From contig JAQWNM010000007.1 of NCBI GenBank assembly GCA_029268615.1, positions 62,001-126,000 of the forward strand: 64,000 nt of DNA. Direction: 5' to 3'. The notes beneath the pieces are model-generated. The model did no database searches. It was given only the letters and a program-made list of their open reading frames with translations, and was not told where the DNA came from. This document shows, piece by piece, positions 1-9,141 of the stretch. The position numbers were made by a program, and so were the translations under genes. This DNA is from SAR86 cluster bacterium (GTDB lineage Bacteria > Pseudomonadota > Gammaproteobacteria > Magnimaribacterales > Magnimaribacteraceae). The number at the start of each line of letters is the position of its first letter. Positions within the stretch are counted from its first letter, which is position 1.

Positions 1-2816
1 CACATTAAATTTTTGTCACCATATACGTTATCAACTCTTCCGACAGGAGGCCAGTATTTATTCTCGATAAGATCTTTCATTGGGTAAGCAGCTATTTGAC
101 GTGAATAGGGCTGATCCCAGTTATCTCTAGTAACATAGTGAGCTGTATGAGGAGAATTTTTTAACATGTTATTTTCTTCATCAAATTCACCTGATTCTAT
201 CTTCATTATTTCTTGTCTTATAGAGATCATTGCATCGCAAAATCTATCTATTTCTTTTTTAGATTCACTTTCTGTTGGTTCAATCATTAGGGTTCCAGTA
301 ACAGGCCAAGACATTGTTGGTGCATGGAAACCATAATCAATTAATCTTTTAGCTATATCTTCTACTTCTATATTTGCACTCTCTTTTAGAGGCCTTACAT
401 CGATAATACATTCATGAGCTACTAAACCTGTATCACCCTTATAAAGGATTTCATAGAAATGTTGGAGTCTAGAAGCTATATAATTTGCATTGAGAATAGC
501 AATTTGTGAGGATCTTTTTAGCCCATCTGAACCCATCATCTTAATATACATCCAACTTATAGGGAGTAAGCTAGCACTTCCCCAGTCTGTAGCTGAAACA
601 GGACCTACTGGAGAATTAATCATATTATGATTACTTGGAAGAAAATCTACAAGTTTTTTCACAACACCGATAGGTCCAATACCAGGTCCTCCCCCTCCAT
701 GTGGGATACAGAATGTTTTATGTAAATTAAGATGCGAAACATCCCCTCCAAATTCTCCGGGGCAACATAATCCAACCATTGCATTGAAGTTTGCTCCATC
801 TATATAAACTAACCCTCCATATTCATGAACTAGAGAGCACACTTCTTTAACTGTTGTTTCAAAGACTCCATGAGTTGAGGGATAGGTTATCATTAAAGCT
901 GATAGATTCTTCGAATATAATTTTGTTTTTTCTGTTAAGTCTCTTATATCTATATTGCCCTTACTATCACATTCAATAGGAATAACCTTCATTCCTACCA
1001 TTTGCGCAGAAGCAGGATTGGTACCATGGGCTGATTTTGGAATAAGGCAGATATTTCGCGCTTCATCACCGCGATTTTTGTGATATGCATCTATAGCTAA
1101 AAGGCCTGAATATTCACCCTGTGATCCAGCATTAGGCTGTAGTGAAATAGCCGAATATCCTGTAATATCCTGAAGCATAATTTCTAATTCAGAAATTAGT
1201 TGCTGATAACCTTTTATTTGTGATGACGGGGCAAGTGGATGTATTGAAGAAAATTCAGGCCAACTCACAGGTAACATTTCAGACGTGGCATTTAGCTTCA
1301 TGGTACAAGACCCAAGAGGGATCATGGCTCTATCCAAGGCTATGTCTTTATCACAAAGTTTTCTTATATATCTCATCATTTCTGTTTCAGTGTGATACTT
1401 ATTAAAAACATTATGATTAAGATATTTTGATTTTCTTATTAGGTTTCTAGGAATTGAACTCTTTATTGCATTACCTTCTTGTTTTTCGAGTGCCTTAGAA
1501 AAAAGACTTGCTATATTCTGCATATCATCATGAGTAGTTGTTTCATCAAGAGATATGCCAAGATTATCTTCATTAATTCTTCTTAGATTAATTTTGTTAG
1601 TTAAAGCTTGATTAAAGATGTCTTGTGTTTTCTTTCCAGTCTTCACCACAACAGTGTCAAAGAAAGAATCTGATTCAAGATCAAAGCCACTTTTCTTAAT
1701 ATTATTTGCTAATAATCTTGTATATAAATTTATTCTTTCTGCAATATTTTTAAGACCAGCTGCGCCATGATAGATGGCATAGAAACCAGCCATAATAGCT
1801 AAAAGAGCCTGAGCAGTGCATATATTACTAGTCGCTTTTTCTCTTCTGATATGTTGTTCACGTGTTTGCAGAGCAAGCCTATAAGCTATATTTCCATGAT
1901 TATCTATAGAAGCTCCCACAATTCTACCTGGCAATGATCTTCTATAATCTTCTTTGGTAGCCATAAAAGCTGCATGAGGTCCTCCAAATCCCATAGGTAC
2001 TCCAAATCTTTGAGAAGATCCTATTGCTATGTCAGCTCCAAATTCTCCAGGCGGTTTAATTAAAGTTAAGGCTAAGAGATCAGTAGCAAAAATTGTTAAA
2101 GCTTTCTTTTCTTTGGCTTGAGAAACTATCGATGTATAGTCATTAAGGCCACCATTTCCTGCAGGATATTGAAGAATTATCCCAAAGTAATCATCAGATG
2201 AACTTTTATTTGGATCACCAATTTTTATATCAATACTTAGAGGTTTTGCTCTTGTTTTGAGGACATTAATTGTTTGAGGTAAGCATTGCTCATCAATAAA
2301 AAAGATATTTGATTTTGATTTAGCTATTCGTTTAGATAAGGTCATTGCTTCAGCTGCTGCTGTAGCTTCATCCAATAATGATGCGTTAGCTATTTCCATT
2401 GAGCTAAGATCGCATACCATTGTTTGGAAGTTAATCAAAGCTTCTAACCTGCCTTGAGAAATTTCAGGCTGATAAGGTGTGTAAGAGGTATACCATCCTG
2501 GGTTTTCAAATACATTTCTAAGTATCACGCTAGGTGTGATTGTATTGAAATACCCTTGGCCTATATAAGACTTATAAGATTCGTTTTTTTTGGCTATTTT
2601 TTTTAATTCAATTAATGCTTCTTGTTCAGTTTTTTCAGATCCTATGGATAGTCCAGAATTAGAAAAGATATCTTCGGGGACAACATTTTTGATGAATTCT
2701 TCAAGGCTTTTATAACCAACCTCCTTGAGCATTTCATGGATTTCAGAGTCATTCAAACCTATATGTCTCTTACTAAACAATTGTGAGTTAGGAGAATTAA
2801 TCTCTTTTTGGATCAT
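1..2816 (-). CDS. gcvP: Glycine dehydrogenase (decarboxylating), P-protein; 3' end cut by window edge
   Basis: PLP-dependent P-protein of the glycine cleavage system: it decarboxylates glycine and passes the aminomethyl group to the lipoyl arm of GcvH. The reading frame stays open from the ATG at 2816 down to base 1. It begins MIQKEINSP and soon reaches the RHIG motif typical of the N-terminus. The PLP site [18 protein letters not shown] is clear, with the Schiff-base lysine at about residue 700 (codon 717-719). About 938 residues are visible and the last ones, GDKNLM, match the family close to its end, so only some 15-20 C-terminal residues should lie outside the window. It is a single chain (not split into GcvPA/GcvPB) and sits 13 bases after gcvH as the last gene of gcvTHP. 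Confidence 0.96.
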   Translation of the reverse strand, partial: MIQKEINSPNSQLFSKRHIGLNDSEIHEMLKEVGYKSLEEFIKNVVPEDIFSNSGLSIGSEKTEQEALIELKKIAKKNESYKSYIGQGYFNTITPSVILRNVFENPGWYTSYTPYQPEISQGRLEALINFQTMVCDLSSMEIANASLLDEATAAAEAMTLSKRIAKSKSNIFFIDEQCLPQTINVLKTRAKPLSIDIKIGDPNKSSSDDYFGIILQYPAGNGGLNDYTSIVSQAKEKKALTIFATDLLALTLIKPPGEFGADIAIGSSQRFGVPMGFGGPHAAFMATKEDYRRSLPGRIVGASIDNHGNIAYRLALQTREQHIRREKATSNICTAQALLAIMAGFYAIYHGAAGLKNIAERINLYTRLLANNIKKSGFDLESDSFFDTVVVKTGKKTQDIFNQALTNKINLRRINEDNLGISLDETTTHDDMQNIASLFSKALEKQEGNAIKSSIPRNLIRKSKYLNHNVFNKYHTETEMMRYIRKLCDKDIALDRAMIPLGSCTMKLNATSEMLPVSWPEFSSIHPLAPSSQIKGYQQLISELEIMLQDITGYSAISLQPNAGSQGEYSGLLAIDAYHKNRGDEARNICLIPKSAHGTNPASAQMVGMKVIPIECDSKGNIDIRDLTEKTKLYSKNLSALMITYPSTHGVFETTVKEVCSLVHEYGGLVYIDGANFNAMVGLCCPGEFGGDVSHLNLHKTFCIPHGGGGPGIGPIGVVKKLVDFLPSNHNMINSPVGPVSATDWGSASLLPISWMYIKMMGSDGLKRSSQIAILNANYIASRLQHFYEILYKGDTGLVAHECIIDVRPLKESANIEVEDIAKRLIDYGFHAPTMSWPVTGTLMIEPTESESKKEIDRFCDAMISIRQEIMKIESGEFDEENNMLKNSPHTAHYVTRDNWDQPYSRQIAAYPMKDLIENKYWPPVGRVDNVYGDKNLM

Positions 2817-2829
2817 TGATTTTTGAATT

Positions 2830-3216
2830 TTAATTTTTTCTAGAGTTGACGTATTCTTCTGATGAAAGCAATCCTTCTATGCTCTGAATATCATCCGGTT
2901 CCATTTTAAAGAACCAACCTTCCTCATAAGGAGAGTTATTCACTGCATCGGGTTCATTTAAAAGCTTATCATTAATTGCAATAACTTTTCCTCCAATTGG
3001 AGAGTAAACATCAGATGCAGCCTTAACAGATTCAACAATTGCTACTTCTTCTTCTGCACCAAGTCTTTGGCCAACCTCAGGTAGTTCAATAAATACAATG
3101 TCGCCAAGAAGATCCTGTGCATGGTCACTAATACCCACTGTCACAGTGCCATCTTCATCTAGTCTAATCCATTCATGACTTGCTAAATATTTTAGATTAT
3201 TTGGTGATTCACTCAT
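2830..3216 (-). CDS. gcvH: Glycine cleavage system H protein
   Basis: Lipoyl carrier shuttling the aminomethyl intermediate between GcvP, GcvT and lipoamide dehydrogenase. The 128-residue length is normal. The lipoylation motif ESVKAASD places the modified lysine at K65, and the N-terminal [15 protein letters not shown] and C-terminal [12 protein letters not shown] stretches are typical. It lies 10 bases after gcvT and 13 before gcvP, so the three genes are almost certainly co-transcribed. Lipoamide dehydrogenase (L protein) is not in the window. Confidence 0.97.
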   Translation of the reverse strand: MSESPNNLKYLASHEWIRLDEDGTVTVGISDHAQDLLGDIVFIELPEVGQRLGAEEEVAIVESVKAASDVYSPIGGKVIAINDKLLNEPDAVNNSPYEEGWFFKMEPDDIQSIEGLLSSEEYVNSRKN

Positions 3217-3226
3217 GTTTTATTCC

Positions 3227-4312
3227 TTAAAATATAATTTTTCCTTGTTTAATGAAGCTAGGTTTGCCTATTTTAGCTTCTATAATTTTACCACGTACTT
3301 CTGCAAAGCAGACCTCTTTGTTTGATTTAGGAATTCTTGCAAGGGCAATAGATTTCTTTAATGTAGGAGAATAAGTACCACTTGTTACTATTCCATTCAA
3401 TGATCTATCTTTATCTAGAAAAATCTTTTGACCTGTCCTTATAATTGCTCTTTCTTCGAGCAGAATTCCTACTAGATGATGGTTATTTTTCTCCTTTTTC
3501 TTTTTTATGAAGGCCTCTTTTCCCATAAAATTTCTATCTTCATCCTTCAAAGAAACGGTCCACTCCATATTGCATTCCAAAGGAGATATTGTTTCATCCA
3601 TTTCAAAGCCATAAAGATTCATGCCTGCTTCCAGTCTAAGGGTATCTCTGGCAGCTAAGCCTATAGGCTTAGCACCTGCTGTTACTGCATTATCCCAAAG
3701 AAATCTAGCTTGCTCATTAGGTAGAATCACTTCAAATCCTAATTCTCCAGTATAGCCAGTTTTTGCCGCAAACATTTCTTTTTCAATCACCCCTTGTTGT
3801 CGTTTCTTTGTCTCCAAAGATCTAACCAAAGGAGCGGGGCATTTTGATAGTACTTCAATAGATTTTGGACCTTGTATAGCAAGCATGCATAGGTCTTTTC
3901 TTTCTGTCATGGAAACTTCAAATTTGTTTTTATGAGAAGTAATCCATTTAAGGTCCTCTCCCCTTGTAGCACAATTTACTACAAGTCTATAACCAAATGG
4001 CATTTTATAAGCAATAAGATCATCTATGACTCCACCTGAATCATTTAACATTGCAGAATAAAGCCCATCGCAATTTTCTTTTAGCTTGTTTATATCATTA
4101 GCTAGCAGGTACCTTAGAAATTTTTTAACCTCAAGACCCTCAAAATCTAGTATCGTCATATGAGAAACGTCAAAGATACCACAGTTATTTCTAACAGCTT
4201 CATGCTCAGAAATTTGCGAGCCATAGTTTATTGGCATATCCCAACCATGAAAATCAACAATTTTGGCTGATGACATCAAGTGTTTATTGTAGAGAGGCGT
4301 TTTTAAATTCAA
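3227..4312 (-). CDS. gcvT: Glycine cleavage system T protein (aminomethyltransferase)
   Basis: Tetrahydrofolate-dependent aminomethyltransferase that releases ammonia from the GcvH-bound intermediate and makes 5,10-methylene-THF. 361 residues, standard for the family. The N-terminus TPLYNKHLMSSAKIVDFHGW aligns with E. coli GcvT from the first residues, which fixes the start at the TTG codon 4312-4310; an in-frame stop lies only five codons upstream. Further markers are GIFDVSHM, IQGPKS and AKTGYTGELGFEV. First gene of gcvTHP. The 236-base spacer upstream separates it from a divergent aminotransferase. I saw neither a glycine riboswitch nor a strong Shine-Dalgarno there. Confidence 0.96.
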   Translation of the reverse strand: MNLKTPLYNKHLMSSAKIVDFHGWDMPINYGSQISEHEAVRNNCGIFDVSHMTILDFEGLEVKKFLRYLLANDINKLKENCDGLYSAMLNDSGGVIDDLIAYKMPFGYRLVVNCATRGEDLKWITSHKNKFEVSMTERKDLCMLAIQGPKSIEVLSKCPAPLVRSLETKKRQQGVIEKEMFAAKTGYTGELGFEVILPNEQARFLWDNAVTAGAKPIGLAARDTLRLEAGMNLYGFEMDETISPLECNMEWTVSLKDEDRNFMGKEAFIKKKKEKNNHHLVGILLEERAIIRTGQKIFLDKDRSLNGIVTSGTYSPTLKKSIALARIPKSNKEVCFAEVRGKIIEAKIGKPSFIKQGKIIF

Positions 4313-4375
4313 GATTAAATTAAGTTAAAGGTATTTTAACTAAATTTCAAAAAAAAAGGTTGCTAAATATGTAAC

Positions 4376-4384
4376 TTATCCACA
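4376..4384 (+). other. Perfect DnaA-box sequence in the longest intergenic spacer
   Basis: TTATCCACA is identical to the high-affinity DnaA box (TTATNCACA). A one-mismatch inverted box, TGTGTATGA, follows at 4402-4410. Three GATC sites occur by 4463, two of them in the short dyad TGATC-7 nt-GATCA at 4448-4464. The spacer 4313-4548 is the longest non-coding stretch in the window and separates divergent genes. It could be a promoter region where DnaA binds, a replication origin, or chance. The match is seen directly; any function is inference. Confidence 0.35.
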
Positions 4385-4548
4385 AGAAATGTTAATAACT
4401 ATGTGTATGAAATTTAGGATCTAGTTATCAGCTTGGTTTTAATTGATTGATCAAAAATCGATCAGTATGAAAATGCATAAATATTAGTTATTGATATTCT
4501 TTATTAAAGTAATTAAGGTCTGCATCTTACATAAATTTAATAGTAGTC

Positions 4549-5766
4549 ATGAATTTTTTAAATCTTAAAGAAGTACAAGCAAAGTATCAAGAAATCACTA
4601 AAAAAAGTTACTCTTTAGATTTGACTAGAGGGAAACCCCATTCCGATCAATTGTCTTTGTCTAACAAGGTTTTAGAATATAGTCCTGAGAATTTATTAAT
4701 AACAAATGAAGATATAAGGAATTATGGAGATATATTAGGTTTAACTGAATGTAGAAAGATTGGAGCAGAACTTCTGGAATGCAGTGAAGATCTAATAATA
4801 GCTGGGGGTAATAGCAGCCTCACTCTTATGTACCAGTACCTTGCAAGCCTTTTTTTTCATGGATATGGTAAAGAGCCTTGGTCTCATTTAGAGAGAGTTT
4901 CAATTTTGTGTCCTGTACCCGGCTACGATAGACATTTTAAGTTATGTGAAGAATTTGGGCTAAATATGGTTCAAGTCCCTTTGACTGGTTCTGGACCTAA
5001 TATGCAATTTGTTGAAGACTTAGTAATGAATGATGACTCCATCAAAGGTATTTGGTGTGTTCCTAAGCATTCGAATCCTACTGGAGAGATTTATTCAGAT
5101 GAATGTGTTGAGAAATTACTAGATATTGCAAAGTTAAAAGAAGGAGATTTTAGAATACTCTGGGACAACGCTTATTCAGTTCATGATTTTTCAGACTCAA
5201 AAGAGTTAATCAATATATTTGATTTAGCAAAAGAAAAAAATTGTTTAAACTCAGTTGTAGGTTTCGCATCTACTTCAAAAATCACTTTTGCAGGAGGAGG
5301 CATTGGTTTTTTAGCCCTATCTGAAGAGAATTTAAAAATCTTCTTGAAGCATTATGCTGCTATGGTGATTGGGCCAGATAAGATTAATCAACAAAGGCAC
5401 ATTAATTTTTTTAAAGACATAGGAGGAATTCAAAATCATATGTCTAAACATGCTGAAATTATAAGACCAAAATTTGAATGCGTTTTTGATTGGCTTTCAA
5501 AACAAGAACATGGAACATGGACAAAGCCAACAGGAGGTTATTTTGTTTCTTTTATGGCAAAAAAAGGATTAGCAAAAGAAATTATTTCATTAGCAGAATC
5601 GGCGGGCCTAAAACTTACACAGGCTGGCGCTACTTATCCTTACGGTATAGATTCGGGCGATAGTAATATCCGAATAGCACCTACAGCTTGTTCTCTTGAA
5701 GAACTTAATGTAGCAATGGAAATCTTTGTTGTTTGTCTGTCTTTAGCTACGCTAAAGAATTCTTAA
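4549..5766 (+). CDS. Aspartate aminotransferase-like enzyme, fold type I, subgroup Ic (PF12897 type)
   Basis: PLP-dependent aminotransferase of 405 residues resembling the actinobacterial AspT type (subgroup Ic) rather than the common AspC. Motifs in order: LDLTRGKPHSDQ near the N-terminus, CPVPGYDRHF at 121-130, HSNPTGE at 174-180, WDNAYSVHD at 205-213, the PLP lysine in ASTSKITFAGGG (K244) and the carboxylate-binding NIRIAPT near the C-terminus. The likely reaction is aspartate + 2-oxoglutarate to oxaloacetate + glutamate, but substrate cannot be settled from sequence. It is divergent from gcvT, and its 3' end overlaps hspQ tail-to-tail by four bases. Confidence 0.85.
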   Translation: MNFLNLKEVQAKYQEITKKSYSLDLTRGKPHSDQLSLSNKVLEYSPENLLITNEDIRNYGDILGLTECRKIGAELLECSEDLIIAGGNSSLTLMYQYLASLFFHGYGKEPWSHLERVSILCPVPGYDRHFKLCEEFGLNMVQVPLTGSGPNMQFVEDLVMNDDSIKGIWCVPKHSNPTGEIYSDECVEKLLDIAKLKEGDFRILWDNAYSVHDFSDSKELINIFDLAKEKNCLNSVVGFASTSKITFAGGGIGFLALSEENLKIFLKHYAAMVIGPDKINQQRHINFFKDIGGIQNHMSKHAEIIRPKFECVFDWLSKQEHGTWTKPTGGYFVSFMAKKGLAKEIISLAESAGLKLTQAGATYPYGIDSGDSNIRIAPTACSLEELNVAMEIFVVCLSLATLKNS

Positions 5767-6095
5767 TTTTTAGCCTGCTCCAATATTTTATAGCTTTTGC
5801 CATTAAATTCTCCGAAGAGTATTTCAACATCTGGATGCTCCACAGGAACTTCACTTTCGTCTTGTAAAAGATTCTGTTGAGAAACATAGGCCGTATAGTA
5901 GACCTGATCGTTTTCAGCAAATACATGATAAAAGGGCTGTTCTTTTATGGGTCTAATTGCTGCAGGTATAGATTTATACCATTCTTCAGTGTTATTAAAT
6001 TCAGGATCCACATCATAGATCACACCTCTAAAATCAAGGAATTTGTGCTTTACCACCTGTCCAATTGAGTATTCTGTTTCAACTACATTTTTCAT
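5763..6095 (-). CDS. hspQ: Heat shock protein HspQ (YccV family)
   Basis: Small protein of 110 residues with the YccV/HspQ fold, described in E. coli as a hemimethylated-DNA binder and an adaptor that stimulates Lon. Signature stretches are YSIGQVVKHKFLDFRGVIYD, the WYKSIPA..RP..EQPFYHV core and YTAYVSQQNL. The E. coli protein is about 105 residues, so this is full length. Its ATG overlaps the stop of the upstream FAD reductase gene (ATGA), so the two are translationally coupled despite no obvious functional link. Confidence 0.9.
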   Translation of the reverse strand: MKNVVETEYSIGQVVKHKFLDFRGVIYDVDPEFNNTEEWYKSIPAAIRPIKEQPFYHVFAENDQVYYTAYVSQQNLLQDESEVPVEHPDVEILFGEFNGKSYKILEQAKN

Positions 6096-7303
6096 AATAA
6101 ATTATTGAGATCTAAGGTTGGATCCTTTAGCTTATCTGAACTTATTTTTACTTTATTTGCAACAAGCTTTTTACAAATTAAGAATTCTTTTGGATTATTG
6201 ACAGCATCGCAAGCTATAAGTTCATCGTCTCTAAGATAAAAAATAGTGAAAGAAGTATTTTTGTCTGATTCTCTAGTCACTACTTCATTATGAGACCCTG
6301 ATAGGCCAACTATTTGTAATTTATGATCATATTGATCTGACCAAAACCAAGGAACTTGGTTATAAGCTGTTTTCTCTCCAATAATTGAGTTAGCTGTTGT
6401 TTTGGCTTGCTCTAAAGCATTATGAACTGATTCTAATCTAAGTCTTGTATTTAAAAGTTCATTTGGATGGTTAGTGCAATCACCACATGCATAAATATTT
6501 GAAATACTAGTCGCACAATACTTATCTACTAAAATCCCGTTATCACATTCTATGCCTGCACTTTCAGCAAGTTCTGTATTTGGAATAATACCAGCTCCTA
6601 TTATTACTACATTTGCTTCAAGATCAGCACCTTCTGAGCAGATCACCTTCTCAACTGATTTTGATCCTGTGAAGGATTGTAGGGAAGTATTTAAGAGTAT
6701 CTTTACTCCATAACTTTGATGTAGTTTATGATAGTAATCTGAAATTATAGGATCAACAGTTCTGTTCATGACTCTATCGGCCATTTCAATGACAGTAACA
6801 TCAGATTCCATTTGTGCACAAACAGACGCTACTTCAAGGCCTATATAGCCAGCACCAACAATTACGACTTTAGATTTTTTGGAAAGAATACCCTTTAAGT
6901 TCTCAACATCTTCAATATTCCTAAGATACCCTATATTATCTAGAGAACTTCCTAGAACATCTAATTTTCTGACTCTACTCCCAGTTGCGAGGATTAGATT
7001 CTTATAGGGTAGTTCTTGATTATCTCCAAAAAAAACTATTTTTTTATCTTTATCTATTAAATTAACTCTATTATTCAGTTTTAAAGTAATATTATTCTTG
7101 TTATAGAAATCATCTTTTTTTAAATAAACTCTCTCTATTCCAACTTCTCCAGATAAAAAACCCTTCGACAAAGGAGGTCTTTGATAAGGTGGATGAGTTT
7201 CTTCGCCAATTATTGTTATAGAGCCTTCGAACTTAGAGTTTCTGAGCGCAGCTGCACATTGACCACCTGCATGACCTGAACCAATAATAACTACATCACT
7301 CAT
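6092..7303 (-). CDS. FAD/NAD-dependent ferredoxin/rubredoxin reductase-like oxidoreductase
   Basis: 403-residue flavoprotein with two Rossmann motifs: FAD-binding GSGHAGG at 8-14 and NAD-binding VGAGYIGLE at 149-157. The second FAD motif, YACGDCTNHP, is near 271-280. The YQRPPLSKGFL stretch is diagnostic of the AlkT/CamA/rhodocoxin reductase group, and a C-terminal reductase domain follows. It has no ferredoxin domain, so it must pass electrons from NADH to a separate ferredoxin or rubredoxin. The rubredoxin at 24879 and the Rieske oxygenase at 10863 are candidate partners (inference). Overlaps hspQ by four bases. Confidence 0.88.
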   Translation of the reverse strand: MSDVVIIGSGHAGGQCAAALRNSKFEGSITIIGEETHPPYQRPPLSKGFLSGEVGIERVYLKKDDFYNKNNITLKLNNRVNLIDKDKKIVFFGDNQELPYKNLILATGSRVRKLDVLGSSLDNIGYLRNIEDVENLKGILSKKSKVVIVGAGYIGLEVASVCAQMESDVTVIEMADRVMNRTVDPIISDYYHKLHQSYGVKILLNTSLQSFTGSKSVEKVICSEGADLEANVVIIGAGIIPNTELAESAGIECDNGILVDKYCATSISNIYACGDCTNHPNELLNTRLRLESVHNALEQAKTTANSIIGEKTAYNQVPWFWSDQYDHKLQIVGLSGSHNEVVTRESDKNTSFTIFYLRDDELIACDAVNNPKEFLICKKLVANKVKISSDKLKDPTLDLNNLL

Positions 7304-7369
7304 TTTCTTTCTCGATTACTTCTAGAATATAATTTAGAGTGTCTATTTTACATTATAAAAGAGGTTAAG

Positions 7370-7654
7370 ATGATAGGAATTTTAGCGAAATTAACGATTA
7401 AGTCTGGAACTAATGAAGAGTTTGAAAAAGCTGTAAAGAAAATGTCTGAGGCAGTCAAGATAAATGAACCTGGAAATTTATATTACGATGTATATCGCGG
7501 CGAAGAAGAGGCAACATACATTGTAATGGAGAGATATGAATCACAAAGTGATTTAGATGCTCATAGTCAATATGATCATTTTAGAAATATAGGTGCTGAA
7601 ATGGGGCAATATATGTCAGAACCGCCGGAAGTAAAGATTCTTAAGTCTTTATAA
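7370..7654 (+). CDS. Antibiotic biosynthesis monooxygenase (ABM) domain protein
   Basis: 94-residue single-domain protein of the dimeric alpha/beta ABM barrel family (YgiN-like). It begins MIGILAKLTIKSGTNEEFE and ends in SDLDAHSQYDHFRNIGAEM, the conserved helix with the H..H/S..H pattern. Members are small quinol or aromatic monooxygenases, and some have unknown roles, so no substrate is claimed. It is divergent from the FAD reductase and ends two bases before the convergent zapE. Confidence 0.82.
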   Translation: MIGILAKLTIKSGTNEEFEKAVKKMSEAVKINEPGNLYYDVYRGEEEATYIVMERYESQSDLDAHSQYDHFRNIGAEMGQYMSEPPEVKILKSL

Positions 7655-7656
7655 TG

Positions 7657-8706
7657 CTATGGTATATGAGGCTTTGATAAGAATTCCTTACTTTGCATTT
7701 CTGTTAACCTACTAAGAGTTCTTTGAAAAATACTATTTAATTGAGTTCCCTTATAAAGATTCTTCAGTAAGTATTTTGAGGAGAGAATTACATTGACATT
7801 ACGTTCATAACATTCATCTATTAAGGCAATGAATCTTCTGGTTCCATCCTTATTTTGATCTATTAGGGCAGGGATGTTTGAAAGTAATATAGTGTGAAAT
7901 TCCTTAGTAAGCTCAATATAATCCTTTGTACTCCTTGGACCTAAACAAAGTTCAATAAAATCAAACCAAATGATTCCTGAAGACTTCTTTTTTGGTTTCA
8001 AAGATCTTCCAAGAATTGAAATTGGTTTATCATCCGCATTTTCTTCTCCTAAAAGAGAATTAAAAGAGTCTTCTAATATCCAAGAATCATTACTGACAAG
8101 ATACATAGGCATTTTAGTTAGAGTCCTTAATCTATAGTCTTGCTTAGAAGTGAGCTCAAAAATCTCGCAATGATTTTTTATGGCATCTATTGCTGGTAAA
8201 AATCTATTTCTTTGCAGTCCATTTATATATAAGTTTTCAGGTCTTATATTTGAAGTGGCAACTAAAGTTATTCCTGCTTCAAATGCTCTATTAAGGAATC
8301 TAGCTAACAACATTGCATCTCCAATATCTTCAACATAAAATTCATCAAAACATAAAATTCTTGCCTCATTTGCCATATTTCTTGCAATTTTAAGTATAGG
8401 GTCAACAGTCCCTGATACTTCTTTTAATTCATCATGTAACTTCTTCATAAAACGATGAAAGTGCAGACGAACTTTTTTATCAGAGTCTATACTTAGAAAA
8501 AATATATCCATCAATTTAGTTTTACCTCTTCCTACCTCTCCATAAATATAAAGTCCTTTTAAAGGTTTACTTCTAAACCATTTCCATGATTTAGTATTTA
8601 GGTTTGAAGATATGAGGTCTAATTTCTTTAAAACTTCAATTTGAAATCTATCTTCAGACAGTTCAGACCTTCTCACCAGGTCAGCATAAATGTCTGAAGG
8701 ATTCAT
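7657..8706 (-). CDS. zapE: Cell division protein ZapE (AFG1-family ATPase)
   Basis: AFG1/ZapE P-loop ATPase of 349 residues; E. coli ZapE acts on the FtsZ ring during constriction. Walker A is GEVGRGKTK (56-64), Walker B LCFDEF (118-123, with D121/E122), the HFHRFM motif is at 82-87 and the sensor-like VATSN follows. The C-terminal FIALIDECYERNVNVILSS stretch is typical. In many gammaproteobacteria zapE sits near rplM/rpsI; here it lies among accessory redox genes. Confidence 0.93.
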   Translation of the reverse strand: MNPSDIYADLVRRSELSEDRFQIEVLKKLDLISSNLNTKSWKWFRSKPLKGLYIYGEVGRGKTKLMDIFFLSIDSDKKVRLHFHRFMKKLHDELKEVSGTVDPILKIARNMANEARILCFDEFYVEDIGDAMLLARFLNRAFEAGITLVATSNIRPENLYINGLQRNRFLPAIDAIKNHCEIFELTSKQDYRLRTLTKMPMYLVSNDSWILEDSFNSLLGEENADDKPISILGRSLKPKKKSSGIIWFDFIELCLGPRSTKDYIELTKEFHTILLSNIPALIDQNKDGTRRFIALIDECYERNVNVILSSKYLLKNLYKGTQLNSIFQRTLSRLTEMQSKEFLSKPHIP

Positions 8707-8718
8707 GTGATGAAATTA

Positions 8719-9135
8719 TTATTCAGGATTACCTTTGAAGCTTGGTTTTGTATTATCTACGGGAGACCATGCAGATTCAGAGGTATTCCAGAAGCTAGAG
8801 TCAATATTTACCCAAGATGCATCTTCTAGACTCCCAGCTTTAATAAAATTTATATGAGAAACTTCCTTAACAAAACTAATAATAGGAGAACCACAAATCG
8901 GACAAAAGCCTCTGTTAACATGGCTTCCATCTGTACCTTGGACTTCAAAGAATTTTAACTCACCTTCTTTTTTCAGTTCCTTTGCAGGCACCATAATAAT
9001 AGTAGCTTTTCCACTTCCGGTAGATTTTTGACAGTCTTTACAATGACAATGATGAGAAGAGATAATTGTTGAAATATTAAATTCATATTTAAAGGAACCG
9101 CATAAACAGCTACCTTTCGCTTTCTTTTTAACCAT
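8719..9135 (-). CDS. GFA/CENP-V family zinc-binding protein
   Basis: 138-residue protein of the glutathione-dependent formaldehyde-activating enzyme (Gfa)-like family. Zinc ligands are clear: C10-x-C12 (GSCLCGSFKYEF), C30-x-C32-xx-C35 (CHCKDC) and C78-xx-C81 (GFCPICG). Most members have no proven glutathione-formaldehyde activity, so only the fold is assigned. It lies 12 bases after the start of zapE in the same direction, with a membrane protein gene directly upstream. Confidence 0.85.
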   Translation of the reverse strand: MVKKKAKGSCLCGSFKYEFNISTIISSHHCHCKDCQKSTGSGKATIIMVPAKELKKEGELKFFEVQGTDGSHVNRGFCPICGSPIISFVKEVSHINFIKAGSLEDASWVNIDSSFWNTSESAWSPVDNTKPSFKGNPE

Positions 9136-9141
9136 TTTTGA

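Noticed and set aside
1220-1405. 61-codon plus-strand frame near the left end
   Set aside because: It is antisense to gcvP, whose frame is open and conserved through the same stretch.
4313-4400. Possible glycine riboswitch upstream of gcvT
   Set aside because: Glycine riboswitches are common before gcvT, but the minus-strand leader lacks the conserved GGAGAG-type aptamer cores and is AT-rich throughout.
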